Source of the DNA: Sinorhizobium glycinis
GTDB lineage: Bacteria > Pseudomonadota > Alphaproteobacteria > Rhizobiales > Rhizobiaceae
DNA length: 64,000 nucleotides
Assembly: GCF_001651865.1 (NCBI RefSeq)
Contig: NZ_LPUX01000064.1
Span: 620,001-684,000 of the forward strand
Reading direction: 5' to 3'
The position numbers and the translations under genes were made by a program. The notes under the pieces were generated by a model. The model did not search any database. It was given only the letters and a program-made list of their open reading frames with translations, and was not told the DNA's origin. Below are positions 17,743-26,620 of the stretch, in pieces (the first letter of the stretch is position 1; the number at the start of each line of letters is the position of its first letter).

Positions 17743-17817
17743 CTAGCCCAAGCCAAAGAACGCCAATATGGCGAGCACGACCACAACCAGTCCAACCAGG
17801 TAAATGATCTGATTCAT
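17743..17817 (-). CDS. Tiny single-helix membrane peptide (24 aa)
   Basis: An ATG at 17815-17817 is preceded by AAAGGAGTGAACC, one of the strongest ribosome sites in the window. It opens a 24-codon frame ending in TAG. The peptide is MNQIIYLVGL followed by a run of Val/Leu/Ala/Ile and ending FFGLG, that is one membrane helix with a short polar N-terminus. I have a general impression that similar peptides occur in other rhizobia, but cannot verify it here. It stands alone between the GntR gene and acnA on the opposite strand. Function unknown. Confidence 0.6.
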   Translation of the reverse strand: MNQIIYLVGLVVVVLAILAFFGLG

Positions 17818-18018
17818 GGTTCACTCCTTTCATGAGCAATGAACGGATTTCTTCGCGGGTATGTTCCAAGTCGCCAGGCAACATGGCGGCCGGCCGTTGG
17901 AAAAGAGGATGTTGCGAGCCGCTCATGGCATAATCCACATTGCATTTTATGACTACAATATGTAATTTGCCCCGACGGGCCGAGGAGGTCGCCTCATTAT
18001 CAAGACGGGAGGACATCA

Positions 18019-20670
18019 ATGCCCGCGACAAAGCTGGCACATCTCGGCGTCGACGGCGTGGACTACACGATCGTCGATCTTCCCGCGGAGGCAGGCGAGG
18101 CGTTGACGCGCCTTCCCTATATGCATCGCATCCTCCTGGAAAACGTGCTGCGCACCGCAGGGGACGATGCCGCGAGCGCTAAGGAAGCGATCCGGGACTG
18201 GCTCGAAACCGGTACGAGCGAGCGCGAAATCCCGTTTCTGCCCAATCGGGTCCTGATGCACGACACGACCTGCGGTCCGGCGCTCGTCGACATTGCCGGC
18301 ATGCGCTCGGCGCTCGCTGAAGCCGGCGGCGATCCCGCTCTTCTCAATCCGGTCGTTCCCGTGGACGTCTCGACGGATCACTCGGTGGGCGTCGATTTCT
18401 TCGGACAGGCGGGCTCGCTCGAAAAGAACATGGCGCGCGAGTTCGAGCGCAACGCCGAGCGTTATCGCTTCATGAAATGGGCGACCAACACGCTTCGCGG
18501 TTTCACGGTGCATCCGCCCGGTACCGGGATCATGCACACGCTCAATCTCGAAAGGCTCGCGACCGTCGCGACGAGCAAGCTCGTCGATGGTGTGCGCTGG
18601 GCGATGCCGGACACGCTGATCGGCACCGACAGCCACACGCCGATGATCAACGGCATCGGTGTGCTCGCCTGGGGCGTCGGCGGGCTCGAGGCGGAGAGCG
18701 TCTTCTTCGGCATGCCGGTGACGCTCAGGGTTCCGGACGTCGTCGGCGTGAGGCTCACCGGAAAATTGAAGAGCGGCGTGCTCGCGACCGATCTGGCGCT
18801 CACCGTCACCGAACAGCTCCGTAAAATCGACCTGCAGGACCGCTATGTGGAATTCTTCGGCCCCGGCGTTTCGACGCTGACAGCCGGCGACCGCGCCGTG
18901 GTTGCTAACATAACGCCGGAGTTCGGCGGCAACAGCGGCTACTTCCCGATCGACGATCAGACGCTCAACTATCTCGAAGTCACCGGGCGGTCGCGCGACC
19001 AGGTCGAGTTCGTCAGGGCCTATGCCAAGCGCGCCGGGTTGTGGTTCGATCCGCATACGGACCCCCGCTACACGGCGGTCGTGGAACTCGACCTTTCGAC
19101 CGTCGAAGTCAGCCTTGCCGGGCCGACGCGCCCGCAGGACCGGATCCCCGCCGGCGCCACCCTCCAGGCGATCAAGCCGATGATCGAAGGACGTGGCGCG
19201 GACGAGCAGGCGGGCAGGCCGGAGGATGGGGCGGTGGCGATCGCCGCGATCACCAGCTGTACCAACACCTCCGACCCGCGGCTCGTCGTTGCCGCGGGGC
19301 TCTTGGCGCGCAAGGCAAGGGGTTTCGGGCTGAAGCCGCCCTATTGGGTGAAGACGTCGCTCGCACCCGGCTCGCCCACGGCGGAGCGCTATCTTCGCCG
19401 CGCCGGGCTTCTCGAAGACCTCGAGGCGATCGGCTTCGGCGTCGTCGGCTATGGCTGCACCACCTGCATTGGGAATTCCGGTCCGTTGACGGCGCCGATT
19501 TCCGCCGCGATGGAGGAGCGCGGCATCGTGCCTATCGCGGTCTTGTCGGGCAACCGGAACTTTCCGGGCCGCGTCCACCCGCAACTCGAAGCCGGCTTTC
19601 TTGCCTCGCCGCCGCTGGTCGTCGCCTTTGCGCTCGCCGGAACGGTGAAGCTCGACATCCTGACCGATCCGATCGGGACCGCCGTCGACGGCCGGGAAAT
19701 CACCCTGTCGATGCTTTGGCCGACAGGGGCCGAGATCGACGAGGCCCTTGCGTTGGCATCGATCGCGCGCGATTTCAAGCCGGCCTATGAGGAGGCGGAG
19801 GCAAGCCCCGTTTGGGGCAAGCTCGATGCGCCGACCGCCACGCTGTTCCCGTGGGAGGAACAATCGACCTATATCCGCAGGCCCCCCTTTGCCGGCTTTG
19901 GCGGTGGTACCCTGCTCGGCAGTTACGACGCGCATCCCCTCCTCGTCCTTGGAGACGACATCACCACCGACCATATCTCTCCGGCCGGCGCCATTCCCGC
20001 AAGCGGCACGGCCGGCAGATACCTGATCGAGCGTGGCGAAAACCCCGTGGACCTTAACGTCTTCGCCTCCCGTCGCGGCAATTGGGAGGTGATGGTGCGC
20101 GGCCTGTTCACCAACAGGACGGTGCGCAACATGCTCGCCGACGTCCCGCCGGGCTCCACCATTCACGCGCCGTCCGGCGAGGTCCTGCCGCTCTGGGACG
20201 CGGCGCGCCGCTATCGCGCCGACGGTCAGTCCGTCGTTGTTTTCGCCGGTGAGCGCTACGGCATGGGCTCGTCGCGCGACTGGGCGGCGAAAGGCGTGTC
20301 GCTGCTCGGCGCCCGCGCCGTTCTGGCCCTGAGCTTCGAGCGCATCCATCGCTCCAACCTGATCGGCATGGGCATCCTGCCGTTGCGACTGCCGGCGGAG
20401 TTCGGTCCCGACCGGCTGAAGCTCCGGCCCGGAGACATCGTCGCGGTCTCGGCCGATCCGGAGACGATTTATCCCCGATGCCCGGTTCCGGTGACGATCC
20501 GCCGAAAGAACGGCAGCAGCTTCATCTTCCAAGCAAGCGCCGCCATAGAGACCAATGTCGAAATCCGAACCCTCAAGGCCGGCGGTATCCTGCCCTTCAT
20601 CCTCGATAGAGTGCGGACTTCGAGCCGCACAGGAAAGCCGGGTTCAGCGGTCACGGGCCGCGCGGGCTAA
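18019..20670 (+). CDS. acnA: Aconitate hydratase, AcnA/IRP type
   Basis: The 883-residue protein has the length and domain order of AcnA. Cluster ligands are seen in AITSCTNTSD (about residue 414) and YGCTTCIGNSG (about 480-485). The active-site segment GTDSHTPMINGIGVL lies near residue 207, and the swivel domain has GMGSSRDWAAKG near residue 755. It interconverts citrate and isocitrate through cis-aconitate using a 4Fe-4S cluster in the cytoplasm. GGGAGGACATCA precedes the ATG. The main TCA-cycle aconitase of Sinorhizobium is chromosomal, so this may be a second copy serving tricarboxylates imported by the neighbouring TTT system. Methylcitrate-type or homoaconitase-like activity cannot be ruled out. 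Confidence 0.88.
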   Translation: MPATKLAHLGVDGVDYTIVDLPAEAGEALTRLPYMHRILLENVLRTAGDDAASAKEAIRDWLETGTSEREIPFLPNRVLMHDTTCGPALVDIAGMRSALAEAGGDPALLNPVVPVDVSTDHSVGVDFFGQAGSLEKNMAREFERNAERYRFMKWATNTLRGFTVHPPGTGIMHTLNLERLATVATSKLVDGVRWAMPDTLIGTDSHTPMINGIGVLAWGVGGLEAESVFFGMPVTLRVPDVVGVRLTGKLKSGVLATDLALTVTEQLRKIDLQDRYVEFFGPGVSTLTAGDRAVVANITPEFGGNSGYFPIDDQTLNYLEVTGRSRDQVEFVRAYAKRAGLWFDPHTDPRYTAVVELDLSTVEVSLAGPTRPQDRIPAGATLQAIKPMIEGRGADEQAGRPEDGAVAIAAITSCTNTSDPRLVVAAGLLARKARGFGLKPPYWVKTSLAPGSPTAERYLRRAGLLEDLEAIGFGVVGYGCTTCIGNSGPLTAPISAAMEERGIVPIAVLSGNRNFPGRVHPQLEAGFLASPPLVVAFALAGTVKLDILTDPIGTAVDGREITLSMLWPTGAEIDEALALASIARDFKPAYEEAEASPVWGKLDAPTATLFPWEEQSTYIRRPPFAGFGGGTLLGSYDAHPLLVLGDDITTDHISPAGAIPASGTAGRYLIERGENPVDLNVFASRRGNWEVMVRGLFTNRTVRNMLADVPPGSTIHAPSGEVLPLWDAARRYRADGQSVVVFAGERYGMGSSRDWAAKGVSLLGARAVLALSFERIHRSNLIGMGILPLRLPAEFGPDRLKLRPGDIVAVSADPETIYPRCPVPVTIRRKNGSSFIFQASAAIETNVEIRTLKAGGILPFILDRVRTSSRTGKPGSAVTGRAG

Positions 20671-20812
20671 TAGTTGCGGCTTCGGGCTGCCAAACCATCG
20701 AGGGCAATGCTAAATTAGAGCACGTTAATGTAGAACAGGCGCGGCCTGGGTTGGGGCAGGGTGGGCGCCTCAGCAGGCCTATCAGCAAAGCCGCCGGCGC
20801 GAGGGGGCATCG

Positions 20813-21169
20813 ATGACATCCACATCGCTGATAATCTCCGTGATCACCATAGCCGGTATGTCGACGGTTCTTGTCGTGCCGAGCGACGCCCACCAGGCCG
20901 GCAGCGGATGGACCTATCCTCCAGCCTGTTGCAGGGACAAGGACATCGGAGGAGATTGCGCGGCCATACCAAGCTCGGATGTTAGAAAAGGCCCTCGGGG
21001 GTTCTCCGTGACCATACATCCCGGGGACCACCACCTCGCCACGAGAAACCACTGGTTCTTCATCCCCTATGGAGACGAGATTCCGTCCGGGGACGGCGAC
21101 TATCACATCTGCCTTCATCCGACCGAAGACAACGTGAACTGCTTCTTCGCGCCCCCTGACAATGTGTGA
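20813..21169 (+). CDS. Small secreted cysteine-containing protein, function unknown
   Basis: The 118-residue product has an N-terminal signal sequence of about 26 residues (cleavage probably near SDAHQAG). The mature protein has five cysteines in two clusters, ACCRDKDIGGDC and ICLHPTEDNVNC, suggesting disulfides, metal or haem-like binding in the periplasm. Histidines are also frequent (TIHPGDHHL). GAGGGGGCATCG precedes the ATG at 20813. I do not recognise a named family. It stands alone, 142 bp after acnA. Confidence 0.75.
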   Translation: MTSTSLIISVITIAGMSTVLVVPSDAHQAGSGWTYPPACCRDKDIGGDCAAIPSSDVRKGPRGFSVTIHPGDHHLATRNHWFFIPYGDEIPSGDGDYHICLHPTEDNVNCFFAPPDNV

Positions 21170-21422
21170 CGGAGTGCCGCCTTCGATAACAAGGCACCTG
21201 GCTGCTCGGCCGCGCCGATGAATTCACGAATTCTTAAGCGACCAGGTGTTTACTCTGGGTTGTCTTTCCTGGCGCACTTAGCGCCAATGCAACCGCATGA
21301 CGCGGGTCGGACACGATAATTCCTGCCGCCGTAAATTCCTATGCGAGGTCCTGACCTCCCGCCTACCTGTTCGACGTCGTCGCCGGCGCGATTGCCTGCG
21401 ACGCTTCATTGAAAGGCGCTGC

Positions 21423-22502
21423 ATGATGGCAATTGCGAATCCATCGCCGAAACAGCTTGCACAGCAAAGTCGCAAGGAACTTTTCTACACGGTATTTGCG
21501 ACCTTGAACCGACTGGAGATCGACGCATCGCCGGTGAATTACGAGCTCATGTACGAGATCGTCAGCGGCAACAATCCGGAACTTCGCGAAAAATTCGCGC
21601 GGCTCGGCAAGCCGATCGCCGCAGAGGAACTGGAGGCACTGGCGCGAGCCTACCTGCCACATCACTTCGGGAAGTCGATCCATGACCGGTCCGCAGATCG
21701 CCTGCAAAGCGAATTGACGACGCTCAAGGAGTCCCTGTTGACGGGTCAGAACTCGCTGTCCAACTACACCAACATGCTTGGCCAGGCGACGGGCAAGATC
21801 TCCTCGGCCGATCCGCGCGACATGAACGCGATCCGGTCCCAGCTTCAGGCGATCCGCCACATGACGGAAGTACAGCATTCGGCCAGCACACAGATCCTCG
21901 ATCGCGTATCGAACCAGATATCGGCGGTCGCGGCGATTACGAGCGAGGTGGATGAGTTCGAACGTACGAAGTTCACGCATCTCGTTACCAATCTCGCCAA
22001 TCGGCGCGGCTTCAACAAGAAGCTGGCCGAAATCTATGGTGGCGAACATTATCCCGACGCGGTGTCGCTTCTTCTCTGCAACCTCCTGGTTCTCGAGCCC
22101 TTCGAGGCCAAGGAACTCATCAAGGTAAAGGAAGCCATCCTCGAGCGCCTCGGTTTCGCCGTGGCGCGCGTCGTGCAAGCCACCGACTTTGCCGCCTGGC
22201 TCGAGCGGCCGCAGATCGGCATCCTCGTCTGGATGACCGCGGAGGCGGAAATCCAGAAAATGGCGGACCAAATCCGAAAAAGCGCGCTTGCGGCATTCGA
22301 CAGTCGTCAGGCGAAGATGCCCGTCGTCGCCGCCCGGTTCGGCTGCGGCACCACTTATGACGCCGGCACGGCCTCAGAACTGGTGGGGCACGCGGAAAAG
22401 GCCCTGCAGACCGCCACGGATACGGCAAGCGACAAGGTTGTGTTCTTTTCTGCCGGCGGTGCCGGCGACGCCCGCAAAGATTGGATGCTCTATCGCGAGT
22501 GA
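21423..22502 (+). CDS. Degenerate GGDEF-domain protein, probably without cyclase activity
   Basis: The start is set at the double ATG at 21423; the 42 codons before it are Arg-rich without a ribosome site. The 359-residue protein has an N-terminal helical domain (about 15-130, LFYTVFATLNRLEID...NYELMYEIVSG) of the kind found before GGDEF domains in rhizobia. A helical linker follows, then a GGDEF-like fold from about 180. The entry motif FTHLVTNLANRRGFNKKL is recognisable and the terminal helix ELVGHAEKALQTA resembles that of diguanylate cyclases. The catalytic GGDEF loop is absent, reading QATDFAAWL. It is likely a c-di-GMP-network protein with a binding or scaffolding role. A PilZ gene follows directly. 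Confidence 0.75.
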   Translation: MMAIANPSPKQLAQQSRKELFYTVFATLNRLEIDASPVNYELMYEIVSGNNPELREKFARLGKPIAAEELEALARAYLPHHFGKSIHDRSADRLQSELTTLKESLLTGQNSLSNYTNMLGQATGKISSADPRDMNAIRSQLQAIRHMTEVQHSASTQILDRVSNQISAVAAITSEVDEFERTKFTHLVTNLANRRGFNKKLAEIYGGEHYPDAVSLLLCNLLVLEPFEAKELIKVKEAILERLGFAVARVVQATDFAAWLERPQIGILVWMTAEAEIQKMADQIRKSALAAFDSRQAKMPVVAARFGCGTTYDAGTASELVGHAEKALQTATDTASDKVVFFSAGGAGDARKDWMLYRE

Positions 22503-22605
22503 CAGGCTTTAAGCAATTCTTGTAGAATGATTGAGATTATTATTATCGACTGCTTACGGTTTTCAAGTAGTGATAAAGCAGTACATGTAGATCAGCGAGG
22601 AAGCT

Positions 22606-22914
22606 ATGCCGTACAAGGACAGTGTTCAGCGTGTTTCTCCGAGAACGCAGACCCAGATAACCGGCAACGTCAGTTGCAAGACAGGTTCGAGCAACGGAAT
22701 CGTCAAGGATCTTTCTGAAGAGGGTATCTGCTTTCAGCTCTATTTCGACATCGGCGCCCGCACCGGACAGGAGGTTACGATCCGCAGCGAAGAGCTCGGT
22801 CTTCTGACGGGTATCGTTCGGTGGAACCGAGGGGATCGCATAGGAATCAAGCTCAAGCTCTCATCCAACACAGCGGCGCAGATCGCGTCATACTACAAGT
22901 TCTTCCAGGGCTGA
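22606..22914 (+). CDS. PilZ-domain protein, c-di-GMP receptor
   Basis: The 102-residue protein is a single PilZ domain. Both ligand motifs are present: RVSPR (RxxxR, residues 9-13) and DLSEEG (DxSxxG, around residues 35-40), followed by the beta-barrel strands ending in IGIKLKLS. This predicts real c-di-GMP binding. Single-domain PilZ proteins act as adaptors on flagellar, polysaccharide or protease targets. It lies 103 bp downstream of the degenerate GGDEF gene, in an AT-rich stretch that may hold its own promoter. GAGGAAGCT precedes the ATG. Confidence 0.85.
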   Translation: MPYKDSVQRVSPRTQTQITGNVSCKTGSSNGIVKDLSEEGICFQLYFDIGARTGQEVTIRSEELGLLTGIVRWNRGDRIGIKLKLSSNTAAQIASYYKFFQG

Positions 22915-22981
22915 CCGGGAACGGATCGTCCTCGTGCCGGTCGAATAGGGAGACCGGCCATAGTGTGGAGGCGGATAGGGA

Positions 22982-23689
22982 TCACAGTTTCAGCGCCGCC
23001 GTATATGTCTTGGCGGTGTCCGTCACATGGATCCGCATCAGCCGGTCGAATTCTTCGAAGGCGCCCTTTTCGAAGAGCTCGACGAATGCGCGGTGTTCCT
23101 TGAAGGAGCGGGGTGACTGCACGTCGATCGGGGCGCTGTAATTGGTCCTGAGTGCCGCAACCCGTCCGGCCACCAGGCGGTAGGATTCCTGCACGTAGCG
23201 GTTGCCGCAGTGGTTGACGAATGTTTCATGAAAGGCCGTATCGGCGCGGCCATAGGCGATCTTGTCCTTCGCCTCCACGGCCTTCTCCATCTCGCCGATA
23301 ACCGTTTCGAGCGCGGCGAGCGTGCCGGACCGGTCGTTCCGATAGGCAAGTCTGGCCGCCTGGGGCTCCAGAATGGCGCGGAACTCGCAGAGCATCGCGA
23401 TGTCCTTTGCATCCGGGCTGAAGACGAAGCTGCCGACCTGCGGGCGGATCACCACCAGCCCCTGCAACTGGAGCTGGTTCAGGGCTTCCCGAACGGGCGT
23501 TCGGCTGATTCCGAAGGATTGTGCCAGCATCTCCTCGGCGATGACGGCGCCCGGCGGGAACTCGCCTTCGATGATCGCCTGTCTGAGACGCGACGCCACC
23601 TTCTGGGCCAGAGATTGTGACGGCTCGAGCTTCAATGAAGGCATGGCAGAATCCATTTGCAGGCGATTGCCGCCGTTCGAGAGGTCCAT
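22982..23689 (-). CDS. GntR-family regulator, FadR/FCD subfamily, of the TRAP operon
   Basis: The 235-residue protein has a winged helix (about residues 28-88, with LAQSFGISRTPVREALNQLQ and wing RPQVGSFVF) and an FCD effector domain from about 95 to 225. That domain carries the metal-ligand pattern D-x3-H (ADTAFHETFV) and downstream histidines (KEHRAFVEL, RIHVTDT). The first ATG is used; in-frame ATGs at 23656 and 23644 are possible because no clear ribosome site decides. It is the last gene of the minus-strand TRAP operon and is the natural candidate to bind the palindrome at 28057-28075. The effector is probably the transported 2-hydroxy acid or a product of it. Confidence 0.88.
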   Translation of the reverse strand: MDLSNGGNRLQMDSAMPSLKLEPSQSLAQKVASRLRQAIIEGEFPPGAVIAEEMLAQSFGISRTPVREALNQLQLQGLVVIRPQVGSFVFSPDAKDIAMLCEFRAILEPQAARLAYRNDRSGTLAALETVIGEMEKAVEAKDKIAYGRADTAFHETFVNHCGNRYVQESYRLVAGRVAALRTNYSAPIDVQSPRSFKEHRAFVELFEKGAFEEFDRLMRIHVTDTAKTYTAALKL

Positions 23690-23766
23690 TTTGCGGCAGC
23701 AGAGATATATACATGGCGCTGGATAGCGACAAGCCGGACCGGCGCCATGCGGATTGGCTCATTCGG

Positions 23767-24786
23767 TCAATCTGCCCGGATGCGCTTCAGCTCGCCGAAG
23801 ACGAGGTCGAGCGTTTCGGGTCCGATCGATGCCGCATGGCGCTCGGAGATCACCTTGAGTTTGTCGCGTAGCCGCTCCATCTCCTCCGGCGCGATCTCGT
23901 TGACCTCCATTCCCTGGGTCTTGAGGTTGGCCAAGCTGACCTCGGACTTCTCCCGGTTGACCTTGCGCTGCTCCTTCTGCCCCACAAGGGCGCATTCCTT
24001 GAGGACCGTCTGCTCCTCCGGCGAGAGCCCGTCCCATATCTTCTTGGAAAACAGCACCAGCGTCGGGCTGTAGGCGTGCTTGGTGAGCGTCAGGTATTTC
24101 TGGACCTCGTAGAACTTCATGTTCTCGATATTGTTGAACGGGTTTTCCTGGCCGTCGACGGTTCCGGTCTCGAGCGCAGAATAGATCTCCGAAAAGGCGA
24201 GAGGCACGGCGTTGGAGCCGAGTTCCTTGAACGTGTCGATGAAGATGTTGTTCTGCATGACGCGCATCTTCACGCCCTCAAAGTCCTCGGCCTTGGCGAT
24301 CGGGTGGCGCGAGTTGGTGGTGTGGCGGAAGCCGTTCTTCCACCAGGCGAGGTTGACCGCGCCGACCGGCGGCAGCTTGTCCGAAAACCAGTTGCCGACC
24401 TTGCCGTCGAGCAACTGGTCGGCTTCCTTCTCGTCGTTGAACAGGAAGGGCAGGTCGAAGACGCCGAAGGACGGCACGATCGAGGTGAGTGGCGCCGTCG
24501 ACGTCAGCACCATTTCGAGGGAGCCGGTGCGGACGCTTTGGGTCGCGGTCAGATCGTTGCCGAGCGCGCCGTCCCAATAGGGCTGGATCTTCATCTTGCC
24601 GCCGGTTTTCTCGAGCGTGCAGGCCCCCATGGCGGCAAGGCCGTTGCCCATCGGGTGTTCCTTGCTGACGCCGTTCGAGACGCGGATCGTCCGCTCCTCG
24701 AACTCGGCATTGGCCGGTCCGGCTGCGAAGAGTGCGGTGGCGGCAATCGCCGCCGCCAGGCCGGTTCGTGTGATGAGCATGCGCAT
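23767..24786 (-). CDS. TRAP transporter periplasmic binding protein (DctP family)
   Basis: The 339-residue protein has a signal peptide (cleavage near ANAEFEER, about residue 27) and the DctP/SBP_bac_7 fold. The conserved arginine that grips the substrate carboxylate is in VKMRVMQNN, and ALETGTVDGQENP is the family signature. TRAP systems import organic acids with a sodium gradient. The partner flavoprotein of the D-2-hydroxy-acid dehydrogenase family suggests a 2-hydroxy acid substrate. It follows the large membrane subunit by 23 bp. Confidence 0.92.
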   Translation of the reverse strand: MRMLITRTGLAAAIAATALFAAGPANAEFEERTIRVSNGVSKEHPMGNGLAAMGACTLEKTGGKMKIQPYWDGALGNDLTATQSVRTGSLEMVLTSTAPLTSIVPSFGVFDLPFLFNDEKEADQLLDGKVGNWFSDKLPPVGAVNLAWWKNGFRHTTNSRHPIAKAEDFEGVKMRVMQNNIFIDTFKELGSNAVPLAFSEIYSALETGTVDGQENPFNNIENMKFYEVQKYLTLTKHAYSPTLVLFSKKIWDGLSPEEQTVLKECALVGQKEQRKVNREKSEVSLANLKTQGMEVNEIAPEEMERLRDKLKVISERHAASIGPETLDLVFGELKRIRAD

Positions 24787-24809
24787 TGTTCAATCCTCCC
24801 TATGGATTT

Positions 24810-26093
24810 TTATCGGCGGGTGAGCCGGTCGAGTGGAACCATGACGAGATCGGGGAACAGGACGAGCAGGAAGAGAACGATGAGCTCGGCCCAGAGGAAG
24901 GGCCACAAGCCCTTCATCAGATCGCCCATGGAGATGTTGGCGACCCTGCACATGACGTTCAGCACGATGCCGACCGGCGGCGTGATCAGCCCGATCGCGT
25001 TGTTCATGATGAAGAGGACGCCGAAATAGACCGGGTCGATGCCCGCCTGCTTGATCACCGGCATCAGCACGGGGGTGAGGATCATCAGGGTCGGTGCGAA
25101 GTCCAGCGCCGTGCCGACGATCACGACGATGACCATGATGACGGCCATCAGCAGGATCTTGTTGTCCATGAAGGGGCTGAGCATCGCCTCGACCTGCGAT
25201 GGAAGCTCCGACAGGGTGATGAGCCAGGCCGAGATCAGCGCGGTGGCGATCAGGAAGACGATGACGGCGGTGCTCTTCGCCGCGGCAACGAGGATGGGAT
25301 GAAGCTGGCGGAGCGGCAGCTCCCTGTAGACGAAGGCGCCAACCGCGAAGGCGTAGACGCAGGCGACGACTCCGGCCTCGGTCGGCGTGAAGATGCCGAA
25401 TTTGAGCCCGCCGATGATGCCCGCCGGCATGACGAGCGCCCAGATGCCGTCGATGCCGGCGCGCAAGCGGGCATTCCAGTCCTGACGCGGCAGGATCTTG
25501 GCCTTGTCGCGCCGCGCGACCCACACCCAGGCGAGGAGGAGGGAAAGCCCCATCATCAGCCCCGGAACGATCCCGGCCAGGAACAGCTTGCCGATCGAGA
25601 CATTGGCGATGACGCCGAAGACGATCAGGCCGATCGAGGGCGGGATCACCGGAGCGATGACGCCGCCGGCTGCGATGAGGCCCGCGGACCGCGGCACGTC
25701 ATAGCCGGCCCGCCGCATCATGGGAATGAGCAGCGCGCCGATCGCCGCCGCATCCGCCGCGGCACTTCCCGAGATCGCGGCCATCAGCACGGAAGCGAAG
25801 ATCGCGACGAACCCGAGGCCGCCCCTAAGATGCCCGACGAAGGTCAGCGCGAAGGTGACGATCCGCTTTGAAATGCCACCGGCATTCATGAGCTCGCCGG
25901 CCAGCATGAAGAACGGAATGGCGAGCAGCGGAAAGCTGTCGGCACCCTCGATGATCTTCTGCGACAGGATCGTCGTGTCGATATTGCCCTGCAGCAGCAT
26001 GAGCGCCACGGCGCAGATCAGCAGGGCGAAGGCGATCGGCACGCCAAGCGCAATGGCGCCGATCAGCGAGCCGGTGAAAATCGCGATGGTCAT
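24810..26093 (-). CDS. TRAP transporter large permease subunit (DctM family)
   Basis: The start at 26093 (MTIAIFTGSLIGAIALGVPI) is the family N-terminus and overlaps the end of the small subunit gene by four bases; the longer open frame is a shadow. The 427-residue protein has about 12 membrane segments. Typical signatures include FPLLAIPFFMLAGELMNAGG, ISGSAAADAAAIGALLIPMM and MNNAIGLITPPVGIVLNVM. It forms the sodium-driven channel with the DctQ subunit. Confidence 0.93.
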   Translation of the reverse strand: MTIAIFTGSLIGAIALGVPIAFALLICAVALMLLQGNIDTTILSQKIIEGADSFPLLAIPFFMLAGELMNAGGISKRIVTFALTFVGHLRGGLGFVAIFASVLMAAISGSAAADAAAIGALLIPMMRRAGYDVPRSAGLIAAGGVIAPVIPPSIGLIVFGVIANVSIGKLFLAGIVPGLMMGLSLLLAWVWVARRDKAKILPRQDWNARLRAGIDGIWALVMPAGIIGGLKFGIFTPTEAGVVACVYAFAVGAFVYRELPLRQLHPILVAAAKSTAVIVFLIATALISAWLITLSELPSQVEAMLSPFMDNKILLMAVIMVIVVIVGTALDFAPTLMILTPVLMPVIKQAGIDPVYFGVLFIMNNAIGLITPPVGIVLNVMCRVANISMGDLMKGLWPFLWAELIVLFLLVLFPDLVMVPLDRLTRR

Positions 26094-26620
26094 CGCTCGG
26101 CCCTCTCCGCTGCGGCAACCGGTGGGATTTCTTCGCTCGCGCTGGTTTCGAGAAGCTCGCTGTCGCGGATCCGGCCAGTCACCGCGCGGCAGAGCTTGAC
26201 CAGCGCGTGAAAGCCGATGCCGGAGGCCGACAAATAGACGACGCCATGGACCCAGATCATCGGAATTTCCGTCACCGGTGCGAGGGTGCTGGCATTGACC
26301 TCGTGCTGGAGCCATGTGCCGTGCAGCAGCATGGCGCAGCAGACCAGGATCAGGCTCTGGCTGAGCACGCAGCAGACGATCCTGCCGCGCCGCGTCAGCG
26401 CCCGCACGAAAGTGTCCATTCCGAGATGGGAGCCGTCGCGCATCGCCACGACCGCCCCGATGAAGGTGATCCAGACGAAGAAGATGCGGGAAAGCTCTTC
26501 GGAGACCACGATGCCGGAATTGAAGACATAGCGCAGCACCACATTGCCGAAGACCATGATGACCATGGCGGCCAGCAGAAGGGCGAGCAGCGTCTCAATG
26601 GCCTGGAACGCTCGGTTCAT
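26090..26620 (-). CDS. TRAP transporter small permease subunit (DctQ family)
   Basis: The start at 26620 (MNRAFQAIETLLALLL) overlaps the upstream dehydrogenase stop by four bases, indicating translational coupling. The 176-residue protein has four membrane segments and the DctQ signature EELSRIFFVWITFIGAVVAM with HLGMDTFV. The 25-residue charged tail is not conserved in the family. It bridges the binding protein and the DctM channel. Confidence 0.92.
   Translation of the reverse strand: MNRAFQAIETLLALLLAAMVIMVFGNVVLRYVFNSGIVVSEELSRIFFVWITFIGAVVAMRDGSHLGMDTFVRALTRRGRIVCCVLSQSLILVCCAMLLHGTWLQHEVNASTLAPVTEIPMIWVHGVVYLSASGIGFHALVKLCRAVTGRIRDSELLETSASEEIPPVAAAERAER

Noticed and set aside
18016..20532. 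838-codon open frame antisense to the aconitase gene
   Set aside because: A typical high-GC shadow frame (Arg/Gly/His/Asp-rich, no domain). The plus strand has all aconitase cluster motifs.
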